Source of the DNA: a bacterium BMS3Bbin02
GTDB lineage: Bacteria; Actinomycetota; Acidimicrobiia; Spongiisociales; UBA5794
Assembly: GCA_002898115.1 (NCBI GenBank)
Contig: BDTL01000150.1
Span: 1 to 6,706, forward strand
Direction of reading: 5' to 3'
DNA length: 6,706 bases
Below the pieces are notes generated by a model. The model made no database searches. It saw only the letters and a list, made by a program, of their open reading frames with translations, and was not told the origin of the DNA. Within the stretch, counting starts at the first letter, position 1; every line of letters begins with the position of its first letter. Made by a program: the position numbers and the translations under genes. Below are positions 1 through 5,503 of this stretch, one piece after another.

Positions 1-106
1 GTGCTGATGCGCTAAACAACCACGTAGGTAGCTGGTAGTGCTCGGCATGCTCAAGCTGTTCCTCCCGTGAAACACGGGGCCCCAGGATCCGTTCGATGGC
101 TGACAA
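1..106 (-). CDS. Partial ORF downstream of nosZ (possible nos accessory gene)
   Basis: An open frame starts 14 bases after the nosZ stop and runs off the left edge of the window, giving 35 codons without a stop. The only plausible start in frame is TTG at 104-106. It has an AAGGA ribosome binding site about 8 bases upstream (115-119, read on the minus strand). The visible peptide begins MSAIERILGPRVSREEQ, with TTG read as Met. It continues as a charged, probably cytoplasmic stretch and ends in a hydrophobic run (PTWLFSASA) that could open a membrane helix. In clade II nos clusters such as that of Wolinella, nosZ is commonly followed by the membrane protein gene nosB and then nosD, so a membrane nos accessory protein is a reasonable inference. 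I do not recognise the family from so short a fragment. A competing frame with ATG at 46-48 exists but has a poorly spaced RBS. Confidence 0.5.
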   Translation of the reverse strand, partial: MSAIERILGPRVSREEQLEHAEHYQLPTWLFSASA

Positions 107-120
107 TTCTCCGTTCCTTT

Positions 121-2178
121 CTAGCCCGCCGGCTGGACCAGGAAGTACCCGGCCATCTCGAGGTGAAGCGCCGAACAGAACTCGGTGCAATAGAACGGGA
201 ACGTTCCGCTCTGAGTTGCGGTGAATTCGACTGTCGCCGTTTCGCCTGGCTCGAGACTCAGATTGACGTTGTACGCAGGGATCGCGAAGCCATGGGTGGC
301 ATCCTTCGACGTGTCAACGTTGGTGATGTGCCACGTGACCTCATCACCTTCTCGGATCTCGATCTGGTCTGGCGTGAAGTGGCTACGAACCGCCGTCATC
401 CAAATCTCAACCTTGTTGCCGTTACGTTCAACTCTCTCATTTCCGAGAACCGGAGCGTTCGGATCGACAGACATGGTTCCTGGATCCCAGCCGACCTCCG
501 GATAGACCTCAAACGGATTCAGCTTGTCGGCCTTGATGATTTGGGCGTAGTGCGGTTCACCCATCCCCATTGCCATATCGTACAGAACCTGCATACCACC
601 GGTCACCGGATTCGATGAGTTCGGCTGAGAGATGTCCACTAACTGAAGGTTCTGCGGCAACAGTGGTCCTGGCGGGAAGAACCGATCGATCGACCATTTG
701 TTGAGCGCCACGAGATAGCCACCATCGGGACTGACGGTATCGCCCTCAGCTGTAACCAGGTGGCCGACGTTGTACTGAACCGGCAACGTGCCCTCAAGCT
801 TCCAACCATCGTCACCTCGGTAGTTGGGTCCTCCAAGACTCCATTTTGCCACGGTACTGTCGAGGAAGATGCTTGTATAGGCATACCCGTCAGGACCGAA
901 CTCGGTGTGCAGTGGTCCGAGGCCAACCTCAACCTGAGCCTCCACGACCGCATCAAAGTCAAGGACAGGAACCCCGTACGGGTCCAGTACCCAGTTCTTG
1001 TCCGCGATGGCCTGCTGGATTTTTGCGAACGAGTAGATCGTCGTATGGGGATCCAGCTTCCCGGAAACGACAATGTAGTCACCCTTTGGTGTCACATCCG
1101 ACCCATGAGGACTCTTCGGTTCCGGTGCGAAGTAGAGCAGCTCCTCATCGAGCGCCGTACTGAGTCCGATAACCGGAAATCCCTTGACATCGAACGTCTT
1201 GCCGGCTCTGGCGACCTCGATCGCCTTGTCCAAGTTGATGATGTGGAGATAGTCTCGATCTCGCGCGGACGCACCCGCCTCAAACGGATCACCCGTACCG
1301 TCTAAGCCTGTTCCCGTTGCGAGTTCCGTGTTGAACGAACCACAGAAAACCCACCCTTCGGATTCAAGTTTGCCCGCATCACACAAATCCTGCCAGTAAG
1401 GAGGCAGCTCCATTGCGAAGGACTGATCCTCAAGTATTCGTCCACTGTCGCGATCGAACTTCCAGAACGTAACCATTCCCTTGTATTCCGACTCGTACGA
1501 CGACATTGGGGCGTACTCCCAACCGTGCGGCGTCGCATATTGACCGCCCTCGATCACCCATTCCGTGTTGGGAGTCACCTTCGTCCCTCCGTGATCGTTG
1601 ATCGCGATGGGGTTCTTTACGATCTGCTTGACCTCGAAGTCTCTGAGATCGATAAGTGCAATACGGGCATTCGCCTTATCGTTGATGAATACGTACTCAC
1701 CGTCGTAATCGCCGTTAGTTTCTGATAGCGCAGGGTGGTGGGTATCTGCCCAGTTAACCTCGTTGCCGTCAATATCCCCCGAGGCGAGTATCTCTTCGGT
1801 TCCTTTGTTGCCGAATCCCCATCCTTGCCAAGGTTCTGGAGTGAAGACTGCGATTGTCTTGAGAATACGCATCGACGGAATCCCGATCACGAACATCTGG
1901 CCCGACTGTCCTCCTGAGGCGAACATGATGTACGGGTCCCACTCGCCCGACGGCAAGTAGGTCAGACCCGCAGCCAATAGTTGATCGTCGGACAGCGCCT
2001 GGAGACCGGCGGCCTCGCGACGGGTATTGATATCGCTTACTGATGCTGTACCCGAGTCACCAGTATCGCCATTGCCTCCAGTACAGGCCTGAAGAGCAAG
2101 GACTAGCACTGCCACTAGTCCAAGCATCAGTAGGATGGATCGTTTTCGCCAAAGCGGCGTCTTTGATCTTGCGGACAT
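121..2178 (-). CDS. nosZ: Nitrous oxide reductase, Sec-exported lipoprotein (clade II type)
   Basis: Terminal denitrification enzyme that reduces N2O to N2 outside the cytoplasmic membrane. The 685-residue protein starts with a basic n-region and a hydrophobic helix (15-31) ending in a lipobox, LQAC, with Cys32 as the likely lipidated residue. There is no twin-arginine motif, which points to Sec export as in clade II NosZ. A beta-propeller domain (about 75-560) carries seven candidate CuZ ligands: His147 and His148 (DTHHP), His196 (NDHGG), His358 (SPHGSD), His424 (PLHTEF), His473 (VGHLV) and His543 (EPHYAQ). The C-terminal cupredoxin domain (about 588-685) carries CuA ligands His629, Cys664, Cys668, His672 and Met675 in CTEFCSALHLEM. 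Glu666 stands where clade I enzymes have a Trp backbone ligand. The 35-residue gap from His629 to Cys664 equals that in Pseudomonas NosZ. No essential residue is missing, so the enzyme looks functional. The start is fixed by a GGAAGG RBS inside the upstream regulator gene, two bases away, which suggests translational coupling. Confidence 0.97.
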   Translation of the reverse strand: MSARSKTPLWRKRSILLMLGLVAVLVLALQACTGGNGDTGDSGTASVSDINTRREAAGLQALSDDQLLAAGLTYLPSGEWDPYIMFASGGQSGQMFVIGIPSMRILKTIAVFTPEPWQGWGFGNKGTEEILASGDIDGNEVNWADTHHPALSETNGDYDGEYVFINDKANARIALIDLRDFEVKQIVKNPIAINDHGGTKVTPNTEWVIEGGQYATPHGWEYAPMSSYESEYKGMVTFWKFDRDSGRILEDQSFAMELPPYWQDLCDAGKLESEGWVFCGSFNTELATGTGLDGTGDPFEAGASARDRDYLHIINLDKAIEVARAGKTFDVKGFPVIGLSTALDEELLYFAPEPKSPHGSDVTPKGDYIVVSGKLDPHTTIYSFAKIQQAIADKNWVLDPYGVPVLDFDAVVEAQVEVGLGPLHTEFGPDGYAYTSIFLDSTVAKWSLGGPNYRGDDGWKLEGTLPVQYNVGHLVTAEGDTVSPDGGYLVALNKWSIDRFFPPGPLLPQNLQLVDISQPNSSNPVTGGMQVLYDMAMGMGEPHYAQIIKADKLNPFEVYPEVGWDPGTMSVDPNAPVLGNERVERNGNKVEIWMTAVRSHFTPDQIEIREGDEVTWHITNVDTSKDATHGFAIPAYNVNLSLEPGETATVEFTATQSGTFPFYCTEFCSALHLEMAGYFLVQPAG

Positions 2179-2180
2179 GA

Positions 2181-2615
2181 TTATCCTTCCGATTCTGAGC
2201 TCGGATCCATGATGTCAAGCATCACTGATCCGAGCTCGGTCAAAACGGCGGTCTTTGCCCTTGTCCAAGGTATGTGTAGAGCGCATGACGCTTGGTCCGG
2301 GCAAGGACCGCCGGTGCTTATGCATTTTCCGAGATCAAATGGGCCCTCAATCGCTTCGATGACCTGAAGTAGGGTCGTATCGGTGAGATCAACAGCCAGG
2401 CGGTACCCGCCGCTTGGCCCGGGGCTGGAGGTTGCATAGTCGTGAGCCACAAGAGGTTTCATGACTTGAGGGAGAAATCGCGCGGTGGTTCCGATGTGGC
2501 CGGCCAGCTCTCTGCCGGGAACGGAGAGCCCGTCATCCATCGACGACAGGACGGACATAGCTTTGAGCGCCAGCGCGGTTTTTCTTGAGATTCCTAGATG
2601 CATGGAGCCGAACAC
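2181..2615 (-). CDS. Rrf2-family Fe-S transcriptional regulator (NsrR/IscR-like)
   Basis: A 144-residue Rrf2-type DNA-binding protein. The N-terminal winged helix-turn-helix (about 8-75) contains the family features RKTALALKAM, GRELAGHIGTTARFLPQVMK and the wing SGGYRL. The dimerisation helix follows (about 81-93, LLQVIEAIEG). The cluster loop holds Cys98, Cys105 and Cys111, with His114 just after (KCISTGGPCPDQASCALH). This arrangement is like NsrR and IscR, which bind an Fe-S cluster that senses NO, oxygen or cluster status. Its place directly before nosZ, two bases from the nosZ start, suggests that it controls the nos genes and is co-transcribed with nosZ. NO sensing is inference; redox or iron sensing is equally open. 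Start choice is uncertain: ATG at 2613-2615 has only a very close AGG, and the internal ATG at 2601-2603 (residue 5, where many family members begin) has no RBS either. A leaderless start is possible. Confidence 0.9.
   Translation of the reverse strand: MFGSMHLGISRKTALALKAMSVLSSMDDGLSVPGRELAGHIGTTARFLPQVMKPLVAHDYATSSPGPSGGYRLAVDLTDTTLLQVIEAIEGPFDLGKCISTGGPCPDQASCALHIPWTRAKTAVLTELGSVMLDIMDPSSESEG
2185..2190 (-). promoter_or_regulatory. nosZ ribosome binding site inside rrf2
   Basis: GGAAGG on the minus strand, six bases before the nosZ ATG. It lies within the last codons (Ser-Glu-Gly) and just ahead of the TAA of the Rrf2 gene. Ribosomes ending the regulator would therefore cover the nosZ start site, so the two are probably translationally coupled. 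Confidence 0.8.
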
Positions 2616-2618
2616 ATA

Positions 2619-2630
2619 AACCTATAGTTG
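2619..2630 (-). promoter_or_regulatory. Possible promoter/operator of rrf2-nosZ
   Basis: The strong terminator at 2731-2774 means rrf2-nosZ needs its own promoter between there and 2615. The only AT-rich -10-like hexamer is TATAGG (minus strand, 2626-2621), three bases before the ATG, inside a small palindrome CTATAG (2622-2627). If real, the transcript would be leaderless or nearly so, and a repressor on the palindrome would block it. No convincing -35 box is seen. Confidence 0.25.
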
Positions 2631-2668
2631 ACGACTAGAGATTTCGATCGTGACAGGAAGAGGCCCCT

Positions 2669-2689
2669 GGGTCTAGAGAAAAAGGTCCC
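2669..2689 (-). promoter_or_regulatory. Weak DosR-like half-site upstream of rrf2-nosZ
   Basis: Minus strand GGGACCTTTTT, followed after a few bases by GACCC. The left half fits the GGGACTTT half of the DosR/DevR box apart from one inserted or changed base; the right half is poorly spaced. It lies about 74 bases before the rrf2 ATG, close to the distance of the better box before the cytochrome gene. Suggestive only. Confidence 0.2.
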
Positions 2690-2730
2690 GCGCTATGAGT
2701 CGTCAGGATCGTTTCTGCGACGGGCGGATC

Positions 2731-2774
2731 AAGGAAAAAGCGAGACCCGCACCACGAATGTGCGGGTCTCGCTT
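2731..2774 (-). terminator. Rho-independent terminator after the cytochrome c gene
   Basis: A perfect 15-bp inverted repeat (2738-2752 with 2760-2774; arm AAGCGAGACCCGCAC) encloses a 7-base loop. Read on the minus strand it is followed by a run of five T and then CCTT. It begins 27 bases past the cytochrome c stop codon. It separates the cytochrome transcript from rrf2-nosZ, apart from read-through. Confidence 0.92.
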
Positions 2775-2801
2775 GGAATGCGGGCTAACGGCCGAACCGC
2801 G

Positions 2802-3209
2802 CTAGTTAATCGATCTCATATAGGCGACGACATCAGCAAGGTCCGTATCGGACAAACTCGGGTTTCCGCCCTTGGGAGGCATACCGACACCCGTCGTGTT
2901 CGCGGGATCGCTCGGATCACGTCCAACTCTGACGAATTCGACAAGCTCCTGTTCAGAGAGGCCGGCTATGAACTCGCTTCCGACAATAGGCTTGCCGAGA
3001 CCGGTGACTCCGGAACCGTCAGGCGCGTGGCAGGCGGCACACGTGCCGATATAGATCTTCTCGCCGGCGGCAACATCGCCGCCACCGGAGACCTCGGTCG
3101 TCTGCTCCCCACCACCGGGAGAAGCTGTGGTGGCAGGGCTGGACCCACCGCCGCAGGCCGCGGCCAGTAGCGCCAGGGCGAAGACGAGTATCGGTAGCTT
3201 CTTTGCCAT
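2802..3209 (-). CDS. Monohaem cytochrome c lipoprotein (candidate NosZ electron donor)
   Basis: A 135-residue exported class I cytochrome c. Residues 1-18 form a signal peptide (MAKKLPILVFALALLAA) ending in the lipobox AAAC, so Cys19 is probably lipidated and the protein tethered to the outer face of the membrane. A Gly/Ser/Thr-rich linker (20-47) leads to the haem domain. The haem motif is CAACH (57-61) and the likely distal ligand is Met110 in GVGMPPKGGNP. The C-terminal helix LADVVAYMRSIN is typical of small cbb3/c6-like cytochromes. The start is ATG at 3207-3209 because GGGAG (3215-3219) is five bases upstream; a GTG four codons earlier overlaps that RBS. Its position just before rrf2-nosZ, with matching lipid anchoring, suggests it feeds electrons to the CuA site of NosZ. 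That partnership is inference; it could also serve another terminal reductase or oxidase. It ends at a strong terminator, so it is expressed as its own unit. Confidence 0.93.
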   Translation of the reverse strand: MAKKLPILVFALALLAAACGGGSSPATTASPGGGEQTTEVSGGGDVAAGEKIYIGTCAACHAPDGSGVTGLGKPIVGSEFIAGLSEQELVEFVRVGRDPSDPANTTGVGMPPKGGNPSLSDTDLADVVAYMRSIN

Positions 3210-3214
3210 AAAAT

Positions 3215-3219
3215 CTCCC
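3215..3219 (-). promoter_or_regulatory. RBS fixing the cytochrome c start
   Basis: GGGAG on the minus strand, five bases before the ATG at 3207-3209. It overlaps the alternative GTG start (3219-3221), which argues for the ATG and a 135-residue product with a normal-length signal peptide. Confidence 0.75.
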
Positions 3220-3247
3220 ACGAAGAACGATCTGATATTGACAACGG

Positions 3248-3290
3248 AAGATACCGGTTAAGGGTCCCATCCTGTAGGGCCGAAAGACCC
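3248..3290 (-). promoter_or_regulatory. Candidate DosR/DevR-like box and promoter of the cytochrome c gene
   Basis: On the minus strand GGGTCTTTCGGCCCT (3290-3276) matches the actinobacterial DosR/DevR box (GGGACTTTNGNCCCT form, recalled from the literature) except for one base, T for A at position four. A TATCTT hexamer (3253-3248) downstream could be a -10 element; the box would then be centred about 43 bases before the start of transcription, the usual place for an activator overlapping the -35 region. A second GGGAC half-site (3268-3264) lies between. DosR responds to hypoxia and NO, which suits a cytochrome next to nosZ. The same inverted repeat can fold as a short hairpin (AGGGUC, UUUC, GGCCCU), so a weak terminator for the upstream amidohydrolase gene is the main alternative. 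Confidence 0.35.
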
Positions 3291-3380
3291 TTTTTCGGGG
3301 ATTTCAGAATTCTATAGTATCGCCCCGGTGACTGGTACTTTCAGCCGACTCCGCTTGATAGTCACTCTCTTCGTTGCCTA

Positions 3381-4736
3381 CTACCCGTTGAGTAGCTGCG
3401 TACTCAGTCTTCGGTGATACGCAACCGTGGCGGCAGTGTCGATTGTTCGGATTGTGCCGCTCTCGACGACCACTCGTCCGTTGATAATCGAGAACGACAC
3501 CCGTGTCGGCGCGCAGAGCACGAGGGCGGCGATCGGGTCGTGGAGGGCGCCAGCGTAGGTAATGTCATTGAGATCGAACCCGACGATGTCAGCCGCCTTT
3601 CCTACCTCGATGGTGCCGATGTCGGAGCGACCAAGAACCTCCGCTCCCCCGATCGTGGCGAGCTCCAGAGCACGCATGTGCGGAAACAGTGTCGGGTGTC
3701 GGGCAACACGTTGCAGGAGCATTGCCTGGCGCGCCTCACCGAGCATGTGAGACCCGTCGTTGCTTGCAGACCCGTCAACACCGACACCGACACGGGCCGC
3801 AACATCGAGCAGAGCCGCAACCGGTGCGATCCCGCTGGCGAGACGCATGTTGCTCGTCGGGCAATGGGCGACTCCGGTCCTGGTTGTACCAATGAGTTTG
3901 ATCTCGTCATCGTCAAGAACAACGGCGTGAGCCCACCATACGTCGTCACCAACCCATCCGAGGCTCTCGGCGTAAGCGACCGGCTTGTGGCCGAACGTGT
4001 CAACACAGAAGGTCTCTTCGTCATAGGTCTCGGCGAGATGGGTGTGCATCGTCACGCCGTGGTATCGGGCGAGTATTGCCGACTCTCGCATCAGATCCGG
4101 AGTAACGGAGAACGGGGAACACGGAGCGACAACTACACGCGTCATTGCGAATTCAGCAGCGTCGTGATGGAGTTCGATCGCGCGCGCGGTATCTTCGAGG
4201 ATCTCATCGGGTGTCTGGACGACCGAGTCGGGCGGTAGACCTCCGTCGCTCTCGCCGAGCGACATTGATCCTCGCGCCGCGTGGAACCGCATTCCTATGT
4301 CTTGTCCCGCGCGAATCTCGTCATCGATCCGCGCATCGTTTGGAAAGAGATAGAGATGATCACTCGTCGTCGTACATCCTGAGAGGATCAATTCAGCCAT
4401 TCCGACGAGGGCACTCGTATACACCGACTCGGCGGTGAGGCGAGCCCACATCGGATACAGGGTCGTCAACCACGGGAAGAGTTCCGCTTCGGTGGCCACC
4501 GCACGCGTCAGCGTCTGATAGAGATGGTGGTGAGTGTTGACCAGCCCCGGGATAACCGCATGGTCCGCCGCATCCATGATTCGGTCGGACGAGAGGTATT
4601 CGAACGGGACGTCGTTCGTCGCCCCGACCCAGACAATGAGGTTGTCGCGTATAGCAATGGCGCCATCGGAGATAGTCTCTCCAGTCCGGGCGTCCAGCAG
4701 GACCGAATGAGCGTTACGGATGAGCAGTGTCGACAT
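3381..4736 (-). CDS. 8-oxoguanine deaminase-like amidohydrolase (ATZ/TRZ family)
   Basis: A 451-residue metal-dependent hydrolase of the cytosolic ATZ/TRZ group. A small beta-sandwich domain formed by both ends (about 1-62 and 375-451) flanks a TIM barrel. Mononuclear metal site: His69 and His71 in NTHHH, His233 in MHTHLAE with Glu236 as proton shuttle, His270 in WWAH, and Asp321 in GVDGSASND. The signatures VNTHHHLYQTLTRAV, LFPWLTTLYPMWARL and GVDGSASNDGSHMLGEARQA are those of proteins annotated as 8-oxoguanine deaminase, which convert oxidised guanine to urate. Length and residues look complete. Other purine or triazine aminohydrolases of the same group (guanine deaminase, AtzB-like) cannot be excluded from sequence alone. 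No functional link to the neighbouring nos genes is evident. There is no visible Shine-Dalgarno before the ATG, so the start is either weakly initiated or leaderless. Confidence 0.88.
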   Translation of the reverse strand: MSTLLIRNAHSVLLDARTGETISDGAIAIRDNLIVWVGATNDVPFEYLSSDRIMDAADHAVIPGLVNTHHHLYQTLTRAVATEAELFPWLTTLYPMWARLTAESVYTSALVGMAELILSGCTTTSDHLYLFPNDARIDDEIRAGQDIGMRFHAARGSMSLGESDGGLPPDSVVQTPDEILEDTARAIELHHDAAEFAMTRVVVAPCSPFSVTPDLMRESAILARYHGVTMHTHLAETYDEETFCVDTFGHKPVAYAESLGWVGDDVWWAHAVVLDDDEIKLIGTTRTGVAHCPTSNMRLASGIAPVAALLDVAARVGVGVDGSASNDGSHMLGEARQAMLLQRVARHPTLFPHMRALELATIGGAEVLGRSDIGTIEVGKAADIVGFDLNDITYAGALHDPIAALVLCAPTRVSFSIINGRVVVESGTIRTIDTAATVAYHRRLSTQLLNG

Positions 4737-4777
4737 GTTTGAACACTAGTGAGAATGAACCCCGTCCACCCTCGCGA

Positions 4778-4811
4778 GATTCCCTCTGTCACCAGTCCAG
4801 GTCAGAGAATC
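4778..4811 (-). other. Hairpin in the leader of the amidohydrolase gene
   Basis: A nine-pair imperfect inverted repeat: GATTC plus TCTG (4778-4782, 4785-4788) against CAGA plus GAATC (4803-4811), with a two-base bulge and a 14-base loop that can itself pair ACC with GGT. It lies 42-75 bases upstream of the start codon, next to an eight-base palindrome CTCGCGAG (4771-4778). It has no U-tract and matches no riboswitch class I recognise. It may be a structured 5' leader, an operator, or chance. Confidence 0.25.
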
Positions 4812-4844
4812 TCAGCAACCACGACGCCTCGGATCACATCACTA

Positions 4845-4875
4845 CGAGCCGATCGGCCTGTGGCCGGATAGCTCG
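4845..4875 (-). terminator. Hairpin just after the RDD gene (terminator-like, no U-tract)
   Basis: CGAGC (4845-4849) pairs with GCTCG (4871-4875), and CGGCC (4854-4858) pairs with GGCCG (4862-4866) around a three-base loop. The two stems are joined by a symmetric four-by-four internal loop. It begins seven bases after the RDD stop codon, where a 3' end is expected, but no T-run follows on the minus strand. It may act as a transcript-end structure or a factor-dependent terminator. Confidence 0.35.
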
Positions 4876-4882
4876 GGGACCG

Positions 4883-5389
4883 CTAATTCTTGATGACGTA
4901 GGTCTTCGCGATCATGTCATGCACACCCTGGCCGTACTCCTGGAACAAGACCGGCAGATACACCGCCGCGGTCAACCAAAAGAGAAGCCCGTCACCCGTT
5001 CCCGCGAGATAACCTGCAACAGCCGGGACCGCCCAGCGAACCCCGGCGACCGGGAACCCTGGAATACCGGCGTGATGAACAGGGACTACCCGGGTCCCGA
5101 TAACCATCTTCCCGGGAGTCTGTCCGAACCTCCCGATGAAATAGATTTCGTAGGCCGCACCTATGGCAAACAACGCACCAGCGAACCACGCGGGCGGATC
5201 ATCGAGCACCGTAGGTAGACCATTGAGAGAGCCTCTGATAGTTCCGAGAATATCGAAACCCCCAGCGATCGCAAGTGCGAATGACGCGGCTGACAGTATC
5301 AGCCCATCAACGACAGCACCGCCAACACGTTGCCATCGTGTTGCCACAACGTACTCCTCGTCGGCGATACTGACTGGCCGAAACCCCAT
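4883..5389 (-). CDS. RDD-family integral membrane protein
   Basis: A 168-residue membrane protein of the RDD family. Its function is mostly unknown; some members have been linked to ion or solute transport. Family features in order: the Arg-rich entry RWQRVGGAVVD (18-28) running into helix 1 (about 23-45), a loop (46-65), helix 2 (about 66-86), the conserved loop GQTPGKMVIGTRVV (89-102), a third hydrophobic region (about 119-149) that could hold one or two helices, and the closing motif QGVHDMIAKTYVI (154-166). The start is ATG at 5387-5389, with GGGAG eight bases upstream (5398-5402); a GTG five codons earlier sits inside the RBS and is less likely. It lies between the DUF3566 and amidohydrolase genes, and the context gives no clear role. 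Confidence 0.9.
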   Translation of the reverse strand: MGFRPVSIADEEYVVATRWQRVGGAVVDGLILSAASFALAIAGGFDILGTIRGSLNGLPTVLDDPPAWFAGALFAIGAAYEIYFIGRFGQTPGKMVIGTRVVPVHHAGIPGFPVAGVRWAVPAVAGYLAGTGDGLLFWLTAAVYLPVLFQEYGQGVHDMIAKTYVIKN

Positions 5390-5406
5390 GTTCGTTGCTC
5401 CCACTC

Positions 5407-5469
5407 CCCGGACGTGTCGTCGGATACTACCGACAGGACCCGTAGCGCGTCCGGGCAGGATCCGTAGCG
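5407..5469 (-). other. Structured spacer between the DUF3566 and RDD genes
   Basis: The gap holds a perfect eight-base inverted repeat (CCCGGACG at 5407-5414 with CGTCCGGG at 5448-5455) around an inner stem GTCGG/CCGAC (5419-5423, 5430-5434). It also holds a 14-base direct repeat CAGGAYCCGTAGCG (5434-5447 and 5456-5469, one mismatch, 22-base period). There is no U-tract. It may be a leader structure for the RDD mRNA or an unrelated repeat. It does not fold as a tRNA, though many actinobacteria have tRNA genes after gyrA. Confidence 0.35.
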
Positions 5470-5503
5470 TGGCTACCCGATGCCGAGACCTAATGGAGAA
5501 GGG

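Noticed and set aside
187..291. Cytochrome oxidase subunit II, suggested by the CuA loop
   Set aside because: There is no transmembrane hairpin, and the large propeller with seven histidines identifies NosZ.
67..618. Long plus-strand open frame opposite the nosZ 3' end
   Set aside because: It is antisense to the conserved CuA domain of NosZ, shows no recognisable family and is rich in Arg; it is a shadow of the real gene.
760..1305. Plus-strand open frame opposite the middle of nosZ
   Set aside because: It is fully antisense to the conserved propeller of NosZ and has no domain-like features.
2085..2178. Twin-arginine signal on NosZ
   Set aside because: Residues 11-13 are RKR, without the S-R-R-x-F-L pattern, and the helix ends in a lipobox; Sec lipoprotein export fits better.
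2628..3170. Plus-strand open frame of 180 codons over the cytochrome gene
   Set aside because: It overlaps the cytochrome haem domain and runs through the terminator stem; the minus-strand gene has clear motifs and an RBS.
3276..3295. Plus-strand terminator (hairpin plus five T)
   Set aside because: No gene on the plus strand ends here, and the plus-strand stem carries a C-A mismatch; the minus-strand reading as a regulatory box or weak hairpin is preferred.
3414..4238. Plus-strand open frame of 274 codons opposite the amidohydrolase
   Set aside because: It mirrors the metal-site region of a well-conserved enzyme; the composition is shadow-like and no family is seen.
5405..5503. tRNA gene after DUF3566, as in many actinobacteria
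   Set aside because: No T-loop GTTCRA sequence, acceptor stem or cloverleaf could be found.
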